Shown here piece after piece: positions 27,370 to 37,035 of a stretch of DNA of 64,000 bases. How positions within the stretch are numbered: position 1 is the stretch's first letter; each line of letters opens with the position of its first letter. Source of the DNA: Bacteroidota bacterium (GTDB taxonomy: Bacteria > Bacteroidota > Bacteroidia > Flavobacteriales_D > Crocinitomicaceae); assembly GCA_006226425.1 (NCBI GenBank), contig SBGX01000032.1:104493-168492 (forward strand), given 5' to 3'. The position numbers and the translations under genes are program-made. The notes beneath the pieces are model-generated. The model ran no database searches. It saw only the letters and a program-made list of their open reading frames with translations, and was not told the origin of the DNA.

Positions 27370-28833
27370 TTAGGACTTCACAAAAATATTCTTGGCCTCA
27401 GTGAAGAAGCGCAAGGCTTCCCAGCCTCCTTCACGGCCGACACCAGAAGCTTTAACTCCACCGAAAGGAGTTCTTAAATCTCTGACCAACCAGGAGTTGA
27501 TCCACACGATTCCAGCCTCTACCTGATCAGCCACACGGTGCGCCTTTTTCAGATTTTCGGTCCAGATGGTGCAACTCAATCCATACTGAGTTGAGTTCGC
27601 CATTTTCAGCACCTCTTCTTCGCTTTCGAAAGGCGTCAGGGTAACCACCGGACCAAAAATTTCTTCCTGATTCGTTCGACATTGAAAATCGAGTCCTTCG
27701 ATAACCGTGGGTCTCAAGTAATATCCCTGATCGTAGGGGGCAGGAAGTTGAACAGGAGTTCCACCACTGAGAATTTTCCCTCCTTCCTCCTGAGCAAGTT
27801 CAATGTAGGAAAGCACTTTTTGAAGGTGTTCTTTGGAAACCAGGGCACCCATTTTAGTTTCGGGATCATCAGGATGTGAAACCTTAATTCGATCTACTTT
27901 CTGAACAAAGGCATCGCGAAACTTTTCATAAATTCCTGTCTGAATAAAAATCCTCGAGCCACAAAGACAAATTTGTCCCTGATTGGCAAAGGAAGAAAGC
28001 ATGGTTGTACTCAACATACTGTCAAAATCACAGTCATCGAAAATGATATTCGGATTCTTTCCACCCAATTCAAGGGATAATTTTTTAAACATGGGTGCGG
28101 CAGTTTGCGCAATGTAGGCACCTGTTTTGGTTCCGCCCGTGAATGAAATAGCTTTTACCTTAGGATGCTTGACAATCGCGTCTCCGGCTTTCATTCCGCT
28201 TCCGTGAATAATATTCAGGACTCCCGGAGGCATTCCGGCCTCATCCAGTACCTGTCCCAGTAAATAAGCTGTATATGGGGTGACTTCTGATGGTTTGGCA
28301 ATGACACAATTCCCAGCGGCAAGAGCAGGGGCGATTTTCCAGCTGAACAGATACAAAGGAAGATTCCAGGGCGAGATACATCCGACAATTCCAATGGGCT
28401 TTCGCGTGGTATAATTGAATCCCATTCCCTCCATGCGGTGAGATTCCGAAGCATAATGAAGAATTGCTGTAGCAAAGAAGTGGAAATTGGAAACCGCACG
28501 GGGAATGTCCACTTTAGTAGCCAAACTCAAGGGTTTTCCGTTATCCCTGGATTCGGCGTGGGCAAATTCATCCAAACGCTTTTGAATTCCCTCCGAAACC
28601 CTGACCAAAATTTGACTGCGCTCTTCGTTGGTCATGGAAGACCATACAGGAAAGGCCTTTTCAGCAGCTTCCACGGCCTGTAGTACATCCTGCTCGTCCG
28701 AGTCGGGAATCAGTGAATAAACCTGTCCGGTAGCGGGTTCGAAATTATCGATGTAAGAGTTCGCGATCGGAGGACAAAATTGTCCGTTGATATAGTTTTG
28801 TAATTTTTCCAAGACTTCTTCAATTCGTTCCAT
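27370..28833 (-). CDS. Aldehyde dehydrogenase, probably 2-aminomuconate 6-semialdehyde dehydrogenase type
   Basis: This 487-residue NAD(P)-dependent aldehyde dehydrogenase has the catalytic glutamate in LELGGKNPNII, the nucleophile in FANQGQICLCGSRI and the cofactor segment SFTGGTKTG. The closest match I can recall is the ALDH8A1-type 2-aminomuconate semialdehyde dehydrogenase (shared ICLC.SRIF and the GFNYTTRKPIGIVG region). An ACMSD-type decarboxylase, which makes the substrate of that enzyme, is encoded at 53494-54501. A 2-hydroxymuconate-semialdehyde dehydrogenase activity cannot be excluded. Confidence 0.85.
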   Translation of the reverse strand: MERIEEVLEKLQNYINGQFCPPIANSYIDNFEPATGQVYSLIPDSDEQDVLQAVEAAEKAFPVWSSMTNEERSQILVRVSEGIQKRLDEFAHAESRDNGKPLSLATKVDIPRAVSNFHFFATAILHYASESHRMEGMGFNYTTRKPIGIVGCISPWNLPLYLFSWKIAPALAAGNCVIAKPSEVTPYTAYLLGQVLDEAGMPPGVLNIIHGSGMKAGDAIVKHPKVKAISFTGGTKTGAYIAQTAAPMFKKLSLELGGKNPNIIFDDCDFDSMLSTTMLSSFANQGQICLCGSRIFIQTGIYEKFRDAFVQKVDRIKVSHPDDPETKMGALVSKEHLQKVLSYIELAQEEGGKILSGGTPVQLPAPYDQGYYLRPTVIEGLDFQCRTNQEEIFGPVVTLTPFESEEEVLKMANSTQYGLSCTIWTENLKKAHRVADQVEAGIVWINSWLVRDLRTPFGGVKASGVGREGGWEALRFFTEAKNIFVKS

Positions 28834-28898
28834 ACAAATTTAACAAATATGTGCTGATAGCGGACTTTACTCGGGGATACAAATCCTAAATTTCTGGC

Positions 28899-28906
28899 TA
28901 TCTTTG
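28899..28906 (+). promoter_or_regulatory. Candidate -7 promoter element for metG
   Basis: TATCTTTG matches TAnnTTTG fully and ends 5 nt before the metG ATG. No clear -33 element is seen. The short distance implies a transcript with almost no 5' leader. Confidence 0.5.
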
Positions 28907-28911
28907 CCATC

Positions 28912-30993
28912 ATGACAAAACAGCGATATACCGTAACCGCGGCCTTGCCGTATGCCAATGGTCCACTTCATTTGGGCCACGTAGCCGGAGTTTATCTTCC
29001 TGCAGATATTTTAGTGCGTTTCCTGCGATTGAAGGGAGAAGACGTCCTCTTTGTTTGTGGAAGTGATGAACACGGTGCAGCGATTACGTTAAGAGCGAAA
29101 AAGGAGGGCATCAGTCCGAAAGAAATCGTCGATAAATACAATCATTTGATCGCTGATTCATTTGAGAAATTTGGAATTTCCTTTGATATTTTTGATCGTA
29201 CTTCATCCCCGGAACATCATCAAACAGCACAGGATTTTTTCCTGGAACTTTACCGGAAGAAGAAGTTCATTGAAAAAGAAAGCGAACAATATTACGATCC
29301 GGAATTCAAGCAATTTTTGGCTGATCGTTACATCACAGGTGAATGTCCGAAGTGTGCAAATCCGAATGCTTATGGAGATCAGTGTGAGCGTTGTGGTTCA
29401 GATTTGAGTCCGCTGGAATTAAAAAATCCGCTGTCCACCCTGAGTGGAAAAACACCGGAATTGCGGAAGACATCCCACTGGTATTTACCCATGGACCAGC
29501 ATGAGGCCTGGTTGAAGGAGTGGATTCAGGACGGAAAGTTGGATGGAGAACAGCAACACGATCCCAAGGAGTGGAAAAATCAGGTGATTGGGCAGTGCAT
29601 GTCCTGGATCAATGCTGGCTTACGCCCACGGGCGATGACTCGCGACCTTGAATGGGGGGTCCCGGTTCCACTAGAACAGGCAGACGGAAAAGTACTTTAC
29701 GTTTGGTTAGACGCTCCGATCGGATATATTTCTGCGAGTAAGAAGTGGGCTGAGAAAAACGGGAAAGACTGGAAAAAATACTGGTTGAAACAAAATGATC
29801 CGGCAGAAACAAGCAAGTTGATTCACTTCATCGGGAAGGACAATATTGTTTTTCATGCGATCATCTTTCCGATCCTATTAAAAGATCACGGAGATTTTAT
29901 CTTACCGGACAATGTGCCGGCGTATGAATTTTTAAATCTGGAAGGAGATAAATTTTCGACATCAAGGAATTGGGCAGTTTGGTTGAATGAGTACCTGGAA
30001 AGACATCCTGATAAAATTGACGAGTTGAAATACACCCTCACAGCAATTGCACCGGAGACAAAGGACAGTGAATTTACCTGGAAAGAGTTTCAGGCCAGAG
30101 TGAACAATGAACTGGCTGATATACTTGGAAATTTCATCAATCGCGTACTGGTATTGAGCAAAAAATATTATCAGGGAATTGTGCCGACACCAGGGGAGTT
30201 ATCTCCGGAGGATTTGGAATTGCAAAAGAGCTTATCTCAGTTTCCGGATCGGATTGAGAAGCTGATTCGATCATACAAGATTCGGGAGGCTCAGAGTGAG
30301 GTCATGAATATGGCACGTTTGGGGAATAAATATTTGGCAGACATGGAACCCTGGAAATTGATCAAAACGGATCCTGAGCGGGTACAAACGATCATGTATC
30401 AGGCGATTCAGATCGCTGCGAAATTGGGAGTTAGTTTACAGGTGTTTTTGCCGGAAACAGCCAAAAAAATCAATGCTTTTCTGCTGCAGGAGGATCATTC
30501 CTGGGATCGATTAAAAGAAAATGATCTTCTAAAACCAGGACATGAATTGGGGCAAGCGGAAATTTTGTTTCAAAAAGTAGAAGATCAGTTGGTGGAACAG
30601 GAGCGTGAATTATTGGAAGAGAGCCGCAAAACAGGACAGACAACCAGAGAGTACGCAGCCGAAAAGAATCGGATTCAATGGGATGATTTCACGAAACTAG
30701 ATATGCGAACAGGAACTATTCTGAGTGCGGAGAAGGTGAAAGGGGCTGATAAGTTGTTGAAACTGGAAGTTGATACGGGACTGGACAAACGAACAATTGT
30801 TTCAGGGATAGCCGAACATTTTAGTCCGGAAGAAATCATCGGAAAAACAGTAGCTGTCTTGCTCAATTTGGAACCCAGAAAAATACGGGGAGTAGAATCG
30901 CAAGGGATGATCTTAATGGCTGAGAACGGTGATGGACGTTTAAGTTTCCTTTCCCCGGATTCGGATACGGAAACTGGAGCCGAAATTCGCTAA
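28912..30993 (+). CDS. metG: Methionine--tRNA ligase
   Basis: This 693-residue class I synthetase charges initiator and elongator tRNA-Met. The HIGH motif appears in [12 protein letters not shown] at about residue 16, the zinc knuckle in [18 protein letters not shown], and the KMSKS motif in its usual MetG form KFSTSR. An anticodon-binding helical domain follows. A C-terminal OB-fold tRNA-binding domain covers about the last 105 residues ([20 protein letters not shown]). The ATG at 28912 fits the conserved N-terminus, leaving no room for a later start. The stop codon overlaps the yidD stop on the opposite strand. Confidence 0.97.
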   Translation: MTKQRYTVTAALPYANGPLHLGHVAGVYLPADILVRFLRLKGEDVLFVCGSDEHGAAITLRAKKEGISPKEIVDKYNHLIADSFEKFGISFDIFDRTSSPEHHQTAQDFFLELYRKKKFIEKESEQYYDPEFKQFLADRYITGECPKCANPNAYGDQCERCGSDLSPLELKNPLSTLSGKTPELRKTSHWYLPMDQHEAWLKEWIQDGKLDGEQQHDPKEWKNQVIGQCMSWINAGLRPRAMTRDLEWGVPVPLEQADGKVLYVWLDAPIGYISASKKWAEKNGKDWKKYWLKQNDPAETSKLIHFIGKDNIVFHAIIFPILLKDHGDFILPDNVPAYEFLNLEGDKFSTSRNWAVWLNEYLERHPDKIDELKYTLTAIAPETKDSEFTWKEFQARVNNELADILGNFINRVLVLSKKYYQGIVPTPGELSPEDLELQKSLSQFPDRIEKLIRSYKIREAQSEVMNMARLGNKYLADMEPWKLIKTDPERVQTIMYQAIQIAAKLGVSLQVFLPETAKKINAFLLQEDHSWDRLKENDLLKPGHELGQAEILFQKVEDQLVEQERELLEESRKTGQTTREYAAEKNRIQWDDFTKLDMRTGTILSAEKVKGADKLLKLEVDTGLDKRTIVSGIAEHFSPEEIIGKTVAVLLNLEPRKIRGVESQGMILMAENGDGRLSFLSPDSDTETGAEIR

Positions 30994-31268
30994 TCCTTTT
31001 TCTTTTCAGGAACCGGGTCATAACCGGAACCTCCCCATGGATGACAGGAAGCGATCCGCTTAATGGCGAGGTAAGTTCCTTTTAGAGGGCCCCAAATTTT
31101 GAGGGCTTCAATAGCGTAGCTGGAGCAGGTGGGGTGATAGCGACAACTTTGTGGTAAGATTGGACTAATCATCCACTGATAGATTTTAACTAAAAAGATC
31201 AGTGGGGCAATCAGGATATTTTTTAGAATTTCCAATATTAACAGTGGATTCGGGATAAAAGTATCCAA
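30990..31268 (-). CDS. yidD: Membrane protein insertion efficiency factor
   Basis: This small protein of up to 92 residues has the complete YidD signature: [15 protein letters not shown], then [16 protein letters not shown]. YidD is thought to aid insertion or folding of inner-membrane proteins with YidC. No ATG is available at the 5' end. The longest frame begins with TTG at 31268, and another TTG at 31235 would give 81 residues and match the usual start of the family better. The stop overlaps the metG stop on the other strand. Confidence 0.9.
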   Translation of the reverse strand: MDTFIPNPLLILEILKNILIAPLIFLVKIYQWMISPILPQSCRYHPTCSSYAIEALKIWGPLKGTYLAIKRIASCHPWGGSGYDPVPEKKKD

Positions 31269-31324
31269 TTTTTTTGTATCCCTTTAAATTTTTAACGTTA
31301 TTTGTTTATACAAGCTAGAACCGA

Positions 31325-32278
31325 ATGAAATCACTGATATTTTGCCTGTTGATCGCGCCAGTATATGCGCAATTGCCAGCTCCGAACTGGAATGATGAAA
31401 TGATCGAGGTCCGGGATGATAAACTTTCCGGGGTGCTGATGAGCATGCAACCAATTTTCGATAAGAACTGGAATCGTTTGGGACAGCCGGTTTTTTGGAA
31501 AAAAATCATGAAGTTAAGTCCAGATACCAGTGTGATTAATGTGGCAGCGACGAGAGAGGTGTTGATGAAAATCCCTACGAAAGAGTGGAAGAAGATGACA
31601 GACAAGCAGAAAGATGCTATTCGAGATAGTTTGAGAAGCGACTGTTCTTTTGACAAGGATGAACGATTGATGTGTACAAGTGGAAAAAATCACTTTTATA
31701 AGTTTGATCGGGTTTATCCGGCACTTTCCATGGGAATTATGGAGTTTGAAAAATGGTCTGTGGATCCCTGGTATGCTCAGGCAATCCTATTGATTGAAAG
31801 TCCGGGACAGTTAAAGCGTTCCAATGCCGGAGCTTACGGAGCTTTTCAATTGATGCCGGGAGTGGCGAGGGCACAGGGACTCAAAGTAACCAAGAAGTTG
31901 GATGAGCGAAAGGACTTTAAACGTTCGGCTTATGGAGCGGCCTCGTTGATTCGGAAAATTTGCATTCCGCAAGCCAAAGAAATTTTGGATAGCCACCAAA
32001 TTAAGTACAAGGAAAGTGATCTTTGGTTTCGTTTGTTTGTGATGCACGTATACCACGCTGGCGCAAACAATGTAAAGGCTGCGGTGGCAGCAATTCAGCC
32101 AAAGCAGGGGGGACAAAAGCTGATCACCCAACTATGGCAAACAAAGGCCGGGAAATTTGGAAATGCATCACAGAACTACACACAGGTGGTTTTGGCATCC
32201 CAGCTCATCCTTCATGACATGGTCGCTTCGAAGAGTTGCAAGCTTTTCGATTGCCAGGAAGCTTCCGGGAAAAAATAA
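31325..32278 (+). CDS. Lytic transglycosylase (SLT domain)
   Basis: A 317-residue exported protein with a signal peptide ending near residue 16 (VYAQ). The SLT domain lies at about residues 150-290: the catalytic glutamate is in LLIESPGQL, followed by AGAYGAFQLMPGVA and a C-terminal YHAGANN segment. Such enzymes cut the glycan strands of peptidoglycan, giving 1,6-anhydro ends. The N-terminal 130 residues are unassigned. A TTATTTG element about 20 nt upstream with TTTG at 31273-31276 may be the promoter. Its stop codon is directly next to the stop of the gene on the other strand. Confidence 0.88.
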   Translation: MKSLIFCLLIAPVYAQLPAPNWNDEMIEVRDDKLSGVLMSMQPIFDKNWNRLGQPVFWKKIMKLSPDTSVINVAATREVLMKIPTKEWKKMTDKQKDAIRDSLRSDCSFDKDERLMCTSGKNHFYKFDRVYPALSMGIMEFEKWSVDPWYAQAILLIESPGQLKRSNAGAYGAFQLMPGVARAQGLKVTKKLDERKDFKRSAYGAASLIRKICIPQAKEILDSHQIKYKESDLWFRLFVMHVYHAGANNVKAAVAAIQPKQGGQKLITQLWQTKAGKFGNASQNYTQVVLASQLILHDMVASKSCKLFDCQEASGKK

Positions 32279-34369
32279 CTAGTAATTCAGCAGGTTCTCC
32301 AGTTCCTGACGAACTTTCTCAGCATTTGTAAGTAAGCTGGCTTCCAGTGTTGAATTCAGCGGAATAGCTGGTGTATCAACCGAACCAACAATCGAAATGG
32401 GAGCATCAAGTGCTTCAAAATGATCTCGTTGAATGCGTCCGGCCAGACCCAGTGTAAAACTGGCTTCCGTTGATTCTTCCGTAATCAGAATCACCTTATT
32501 GTGTTTTTGGACAGATTCGGAAATCTGATCAAAGTCGATTGGGTTCAGGCTTCGTAAATCCAGGATTTCACATCTTCCCTCAAATGATTTGGCAGCTTCC
32601 AGTGACCAGTAAACACCACGTCCGTAGGTGATCATCAGGCAACTTTCTCCGGAATCAATCTGTTCCTGATTGGCTTCCTGAACGATTCGAGCTTTTCCAA
32701 AAGGGATCACGTATTCTTCATCCGGTTCGATGGACATGGCTCCTTCAGTTCCCTTAATCTTGGACCAGTAAAGTCCTTTGTGTTCGAGTAATACCACCGG
32801 ATTTGGATCGTAAAAGGCCGATTTCAGCATTCCCTTTAAGTCTGCTCCCGTACTTGGGTAAGCAACTTTGATTCCCCGGATATTCGTAAGAACTGATTCC
32901 ACGCTGGAGGAATGGTATGGACCTCCGGAACCGTATGCTCCGATTGGAACCCGGATCACACAACTGACCGGCCATTTTCCGTTAGAAAGGTAGTAGGATC
33001 GACTCACTTCAGTGAACAATTGATTCAATCCCGGCCAGATATAGTCAGCAAATTGTACCTCCACGACAGGTTTCAGTCCTACCGCGGACATCCCCACCGT
33101 CGAGCCAATGATGAAAGCTTCCTGAATAGGGGTGTTGAAGACGCGATTGTCCCCAAAGGTTTGAGCCAGTGTTGCTGCTTCCCGGAATACACCTCCCAAT
33201 CGTCCACCAACATCCTGTCCATACAAAAGTGCTTCCGGATGCTTTTGCATCAATTCACGCATGGCGAAGAGTGCACTATCCACCATGACTGTTTTTTTCT
33301 TTCCGGCAGGCTCTCTTTCTCCTTTTTCCTCGGTGATCGGGGTGGGAGCGAAGATGAAGTCCTGAATAGATTCCGGATCCGGTTCTTCAGCGTTGATGGC
33401 CTGGTCGTATTGATTGTCGACAAACTGTCGTACTTTTTCTTCGATTCCGATGATCTCTTCATCAGACATGAAGCCTGAGACAATTCGTTTCAACTGTGGA
33501 TAAGGATCGCGTTGAGCAGCTTCTTCCAGATCATCCCGGTACCATTCTTTCCGAACTCCCGAAGTGTGGTGTCCAAGCAAAGGAACTTTGGCGTGAATCA
33601 CAAAGGGACGACGTTCTTTTCGAACCGTATCGAAAACTTCCTGAACGGTTTGATAGGAACTCAAAAAATCACTTCCGTCAATGGTTCTGACCTCAATTCC
33701 CTTGAACCCTTGCATATAGTAACTAATGTCCTGGGCCCTGGTTTCCTCGGCATTTGCAGAGATATCCCAACCGTTGTCCTGAACCAGGTACACTATCGGA
33801 AATTGTTTCAGAGCAGCCATTTGAAAAGCTTCGGAGACTTCCCCTTCTGTGCAGGAGGCATCTCCCAATGAACAGACGACAAGTGGTTTTTGATCTCCAT
33901 AATCCTCTTCAAGTCCCTGGAGTTCTTTGTATTGAATCCCCATCGCTACGCCAGTTGTTGGAATAGCTTGCATTCCAGTGGCGGAAGATTGGTGAGGGAT
34001 TTTGGGCATATCATCCCGATCGAGAGAAGGGTGACAATAATAGGTTCTACCTCCCGAAAAGGGATCGTCTTTTTTTGCAAAGACCTGGAGCATCAGTTCG
34101 TAAGGAGTCATTCCGATTCCTAACAAAATACTGTCATCCCGGTAATACGGGGACACCCAGTCCTGTTTCAATAATTGCATCCCAACAGCCAGTTGAATCG
34201 CTTCGTGACCACGAGAAGTGGCATGGACATACTTTGAAGTAATCTCCTTGTTTGCTTCATATTTTTCAGCCATCGTTTTAGCAGTACACATTAGTTCAAA
34301 TGCCTGCTTGAGCACCTGCTCATTGATGTTGATGGTCGATTTGCTTTTGTCTGAAGCCGTCTTCTCCAT
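32279..34369 (-). CDS. 2-oxoacid dehydrogenase E1 component, alpha and beta subunits fused
   Basis: A 696-residue fusion. Residues about 1-340 form the E1-alpha thiamine diphosphate domain (SLGDASCTEGEVSEAFQMAA, with the GDG motif as GDA, then QDNGWDISANAEETRAQD). Residues about 370-696 form E1-beta (LYGQDVGGRLGGVFREA, GMSAVGLKPVVEVQFADYIWPGLNQ in pieces). The fused form is common in Bacteroidetes and is usually annotated as branched-chain or pyruvate dehydrogenase E1. The substrate is not fixed by sequence, though the branched-chain type (2-oxoisovalerate) is most likely. E2 and E3 are not nearby. A good promoter lies upstream (34392-34422). Confidence 0.88.
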   Translation of the reverse strand: MEKTASDKSKSTININEQVLKQAFELMCTAKTMAEKYEANKEITSKYVHATSRGHEAIQLAVGMQLLKQDWVSPYYRDDSILLGIGMTPYELMLQVFAKKDDPFSGGRTYYCHPSLDRDDMPKIPHQSSATGMQAIPTTGVAMGIQYKELQGLEEDYGDQKPLVVCSLGDASCTEGEVSEAFQMAALKQFPIVYLVQDNGWDISANAEETRAQDISYYMQGFKGIEVRTIDGSDFLSSYQTVQEVFDTVRKERRPFVIHAKVPLLGHHTSGVRKEWYRDDLEEAAQRDPYPQLKRIVSGFMSDEEIIGIEEKVRQFVDNQYDQAINAEEPDPESIQDFIFAPTPITEEKGEREPAGKKKTVMVDSALFAMRELMQKHPEALLYGQDVGGRLGGVFREAATLAQTFGDNRVFNTPIQEAFIIGSTVGMSAVGLKPVVEVQFADYIWPGLNQLFTEVSRSYYLSNGKWPVSCVIRVPIGAYGSGGPYHSSSVESVLTNIRGIKVAYPSTGADLKGMLKSAFYDPNPVVLLEHKGLYWSKIKGTEGAMSIEPDEEYVIPFGKARIVQEANQEQIDSGESCLMITYGRGVYWSLEAAKSFEGRCEILDLRSLNPIDFDQISESVQKHNKVILITEESTEASFTLGLAGRIQRDHFEALDAPISIVGSVDTPAIPLNSTLEASLLTNAEKVRQELENLLNY

Positions 34370-34391
34370 AATGGGGTCTTTGAGTTGTGAA

Positions 34392-34422
34392 CAAAAGTAA
34401 GGATAAAGCTAGCAAAATCAAA
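34392..34422 (-). promoter_or_regulatory. Promoter for the fused E1 gene
   Basis: Read on the minus strand, TTTG (34422-34419) and TACTTTTG (34399-34392) are exact consensus elements with a 19-nt spacer. The -7 ends 22 nt before the ATG at 34369. This is one of the best matches in the window. Confidence 0.7.
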
Positions 34423-34475
34423 ACCTGAAGGGCTCTTTCAGGAGAACTTGAAATCCTGAAAAGGAAGCCGAAATC

Positions 34476-36839
34476 TTAATCGATTTTGATTAGTTTTTGA
34501 ACCTTTCCGGATTGATTCGTTTTCCAGGAAAGATAGTAGATGCCTGCCTTTAAGGAACGAATATCCAATAATTCGCTTTCAGTTTTTGTTCTTCCTGTCA
34601 AAACCTTTCTTCCAAGATGATCCTGGAGCTGGTATGCTGTTCCGGGTGTGAGATGTTGAATAGTAAAGTATCCGTTCCCCGGGTTCGGAAAAATGTGTAC
34701 CTGGTTTTCAGATAAATCGAAGAGTCCACTACTGCTTTCTTCTACGACACGGAAGTGATCGAATCCAGCTTCGGTAATATTACCAGTAGCTTCAAAATCA
34801 CTCGTGGTCACGATTAGGGACATTTGATCTCCCGGTTCCATAAAATCGCGGATACGCACAGTTACATCGTGCCAGAAGAAGAAATCTTCCGGCTTGGAAT
34901 ACTGTTGATGAATGAGTACTTCTTCACTTCCCCCGGGAATGATTTTACTGAGATAGATTGAAAGAGTATCGTCAAATGGAGCCACTCCGTGAAAATTGTA
35001 GAACCAACTTCGAAACTTGATGACGGGCTCTGTCATTTGACTGGCATCAAATATTGGGGAAGTGAGGGTGACAACAGCATTCTCTACTTCGTCTGCTATT
35101 GGATCGGGATCAGGGGAATTTCCGGTGACATAAGCGCTTTCGCCACAATCTTCTTCCACATCCGCCGATGGGGCGGAATTTGAATTTGTTCCAAAGGGAA
35201 CCCCTCGTTCCCAGGCACCGTGTTCGATGTTCTCGTCAAATTTCCATCCAAAATCGAAACTGAAATCGTCGTAGATTCCAGGTGTAAGTTCGATGACCAT
35301 CTGGGGCACTCCCTGCTGAAGACTTCGGGTGGAACAATGTGTGACGTGGCCCCATTTCCCGGCAATTAATTCATAATCTTCTTCATAGAAAAGCGAAATT
35401 GTTGCGATTCCAAGCCCGTCTGTTTTGACCTCATCAACAGTTTTGGAGCCGGTTAGCCGGACAGGAGCTTCAATGATCGGATTTTGACTAACGGCATCGA
35501 CCAGTTTGATTTCCACCTGGAATTGAGGAATAGGGTCAAGCTGAATGTCGAGCACGTTGACGATATTTTGCTTGAGTTCTACATTATTAATTGTTTTGGG
35601 ATAGTAGCCGACCTTACTGACCGAAATAGTGTAGAATCCGGGATCTGGATGTCCGGTCCCGTAATTCCCATCGAAATCAGAGTAATTTAATTGTTCAAAG
35701 CTTTCGATGGTTACTTCTGCATTTTGAATAGCATTTCCATTTCCGGAGTCACTGATCTTTCCCTCTACAAAACAAGCATGTTGATAATCGGGATTCAAGA
35801 TAAATAGTCCTTCTTCAATATCCGTAGCGATGATCAGTCCAGAAGGCAGGAAGGGATAGACTCCCCAGCAACCGTCAGTTCCAATGGTTTGATCGGGATA
35901 GGTATCGTAGTACCCGGTTTGAACTATATTGTGTGGGCGGGAAATATCGTGAATTGTCACGCCGTCGGAATAGTAGCTTGTAATTAGAAAGTCTCCCAAA
36001 ACATGTGCATTGTGTGGGACTACTTTAGCTCCCGGAGAACTTTGGATTCGGTCCAGTTCCACAATATTAGCAGGATCACGGAGATCAAAGGAAGCCAAAT
36101 AACCATTCGATTTTTCATCGGTCGTAAAGCCGTAATCTCCGTTAGCAGTAGTCCAGATATTGTGGGCAAAATTGGAAGGAGTTTCCTTCGTGCCAAGCAA
36201 TACCGGATTACTCCGATCGCGCACATCAATCATACTCAATACTCCCTCGTAGATATGTGCCCCAAAAAGCGTATCATTCAACACGTATCCATCGTGGCAA
36301 TACCAGTCGTCGAACTGTCCGACTTCAACCGGGTTTAAAGGGTCCTGGTTTAAGTCCAGAATGATCACTCCACCGTTCCCCCGGTTGGCTCCGAAAATGT
36401 AGGCATAACCTGCTGAGTCGATGTAGAGATTGTGGGCGGATTTCCAATTGTTTCCGACTTCTCCGAAATAAAAATAGCTTTGAATTTGGGATGCGTCAGG
36501 AAGTGAACTAAGATCCAGAATCAGGAGCCCGTTTTCGGCTTCTGTGGTGATGTAAGCGTACGATTTCCACGTTTTCAAATCCCTCCACACGGATTCCATT
36601 CCGGGTTCCCAATGCACTTCGACCGGATTACTGGGATCAGCCAGACTCACGACAGATGTTCCCTTGCGTGCTCCGACAAGAGCGTACTCATTTCCCGATC
36701 CATCGACATATCCCCAAACATCGTTTAGAAGAGTTTCGTGAAGTAATTGATAGTTCAAATGGGCAATGGAGTCCAGTGATTTTTGGCTGAAGCAGGTAGA
36801 CGCAAAAAACAGTAGAATAAGAAAGACCGGAAATTTCAT
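34476..36839 (-). CDS. Secreted choice-of-anchor-B protein with T9SS sorting domain
   Basis: A 787-residue exported protein with signal peptide (cleavage near STCFSQ). Residues about 25-345 form the choice-of-anchor-B beta-propeller-like domain made of repeated strands (YALVGARKGTSVVSLADPSNP, split repeats such as DLRDPANIV and HDISRPHNIV). Two carboxypeptidase-regulatory-like domains follow at about 350-510. A cysteine-containing jelly-roll-like part comes next (DCGESAYVTGN), and the C-terminus is a type A T9SS domain (VHIFPNPGNGYF, LKAGIYYLSW). The ATG overlaps the stop of a 36-residue membrane ORF. Its surface function is unknown. Confidence 0.9.
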   Translation of the reverse strand: MKFPVFLILLFFASTCFSQKSLDSIAHLNYQLLHETLLNDVWGYVDGSGNEYALVGARKGTSVVSLADPSNPVEVHWEPGMESVWRDLKTWKSYAYITTEAENGLLILDLSSLPDASQIQSYFYFGEVGNNWKSAHNLYIDSAGYAYIFGANRGNGGVIILDLNQDPLNPVEVGQFDDWYCHDGYVLNDTLFGAHIYEGVLSMIDVRDRSNPVLLGTKETPSNFAHNIWTTANGDYGFTTDEKSNGYLASFDLRDPANIVELDRIQSSPGAKVVPHNAHVLGDFLITSYYSDGVTIHDISRPHNIVQTGYYDTYPDQTIGTDGCWGVYPFLPSGLIIATDIEEGLFILNPDYQHACFVEGKISDSGNGNAIQNAEVTIESFEQLNYSDFDGNYGTGHPDPGFYTISVSKVGYYPKTINNVELKQNIVNVLDIQLDPIPQFQVEIKLVDAVSQNPIIEAPVRLTGSKTVDEVKTDGLGIATISLFYEEDYELIAGKWGHVTHCSTRSLQQGVPQMVIELTPGIYDDFSFDFGWKFDENIEHGAWERGVPFGTNSNSAPSADVEEDCGESAYVTGNSPDPDPIADEVENAVVTLTSPIFDASQMTEPVIKFRSWFYNFHGVAPFDDTLSIYLSKIIPGGSEEVLIHQQYSKPEDFFFWHDVTVRIRDFMEPGDQMSLIVTTSDFEATGNITEAGFDHFRVVEESSSGLFDLSENQVHIFPNPGNGYFTIQHLTPGTAYQLQDHLGRKVLTGRTKTESELLDIRSLKAGIYYLSWKTNQSGKVQKLIKID

Positions 36840-36946
36840 AAGTAAAAAATGATTGCCAAAATAAACAGGATAATGATTGCCAGATATTGCCAGAAATCAA
36901 CAAAATAGGGCAGTATTTTTTTCATAGATTCAACGAGCTTATTCAT
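36836..36946 (-). CDS. Candidate 36-residue membrane peptide coupled to the choice-of-anchor-B gene
   Basis: ATG at 36946-36944 opens a 36-codon frame ending in TGA at 36838-36836. The peptide has a short polar/amphipathic N-terminal half (MNKLVESMKKILPYF) and a continuous hydrophobic stretch (YLAIIILFILAIIFYL) to the C-terminus, as expected for a single-pass membrane peptide. Its TGA overlaps the ATG of the next gene as ATGA, a classic coupling arrangement. It is too short for usual gene calls. A TTTG with a TAGTTCTC 17 nt downstream may be a weak promoter. I recognise no family; coding status is inferred only from composition and overlap. Confidence 0.5.
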   Translation of the reverse strand: MNKLVESMKKILPYFVDFWQYLAIIILFILAIIFYL

Positions 36947-37035
36947 GTTTATCGCGCTTTGAGAACTAAGTTACGGAAAAATGAACAAACATAGGGCTTC
37001 CGGGAGAAAGCTGTCCTGTGAACAGTGAGGGGTAT

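Noticed and set aside
27370..28833. The aldehyde dehydrogenase as part of an operon with the acyltransferase-3 gene
   Set aside because: The two genes converge with stop codons 2 nt apart, so they cannot share a transcript in the sense direction.
33496..34400. Overlapping plus-strand frames up to 119 codons opposite the E1 gene
   Set aside because: The fused E1 reading frame is complete and conserved on the minus strand. The plus-strand frames are cysteine- and arginine-rich shadows.
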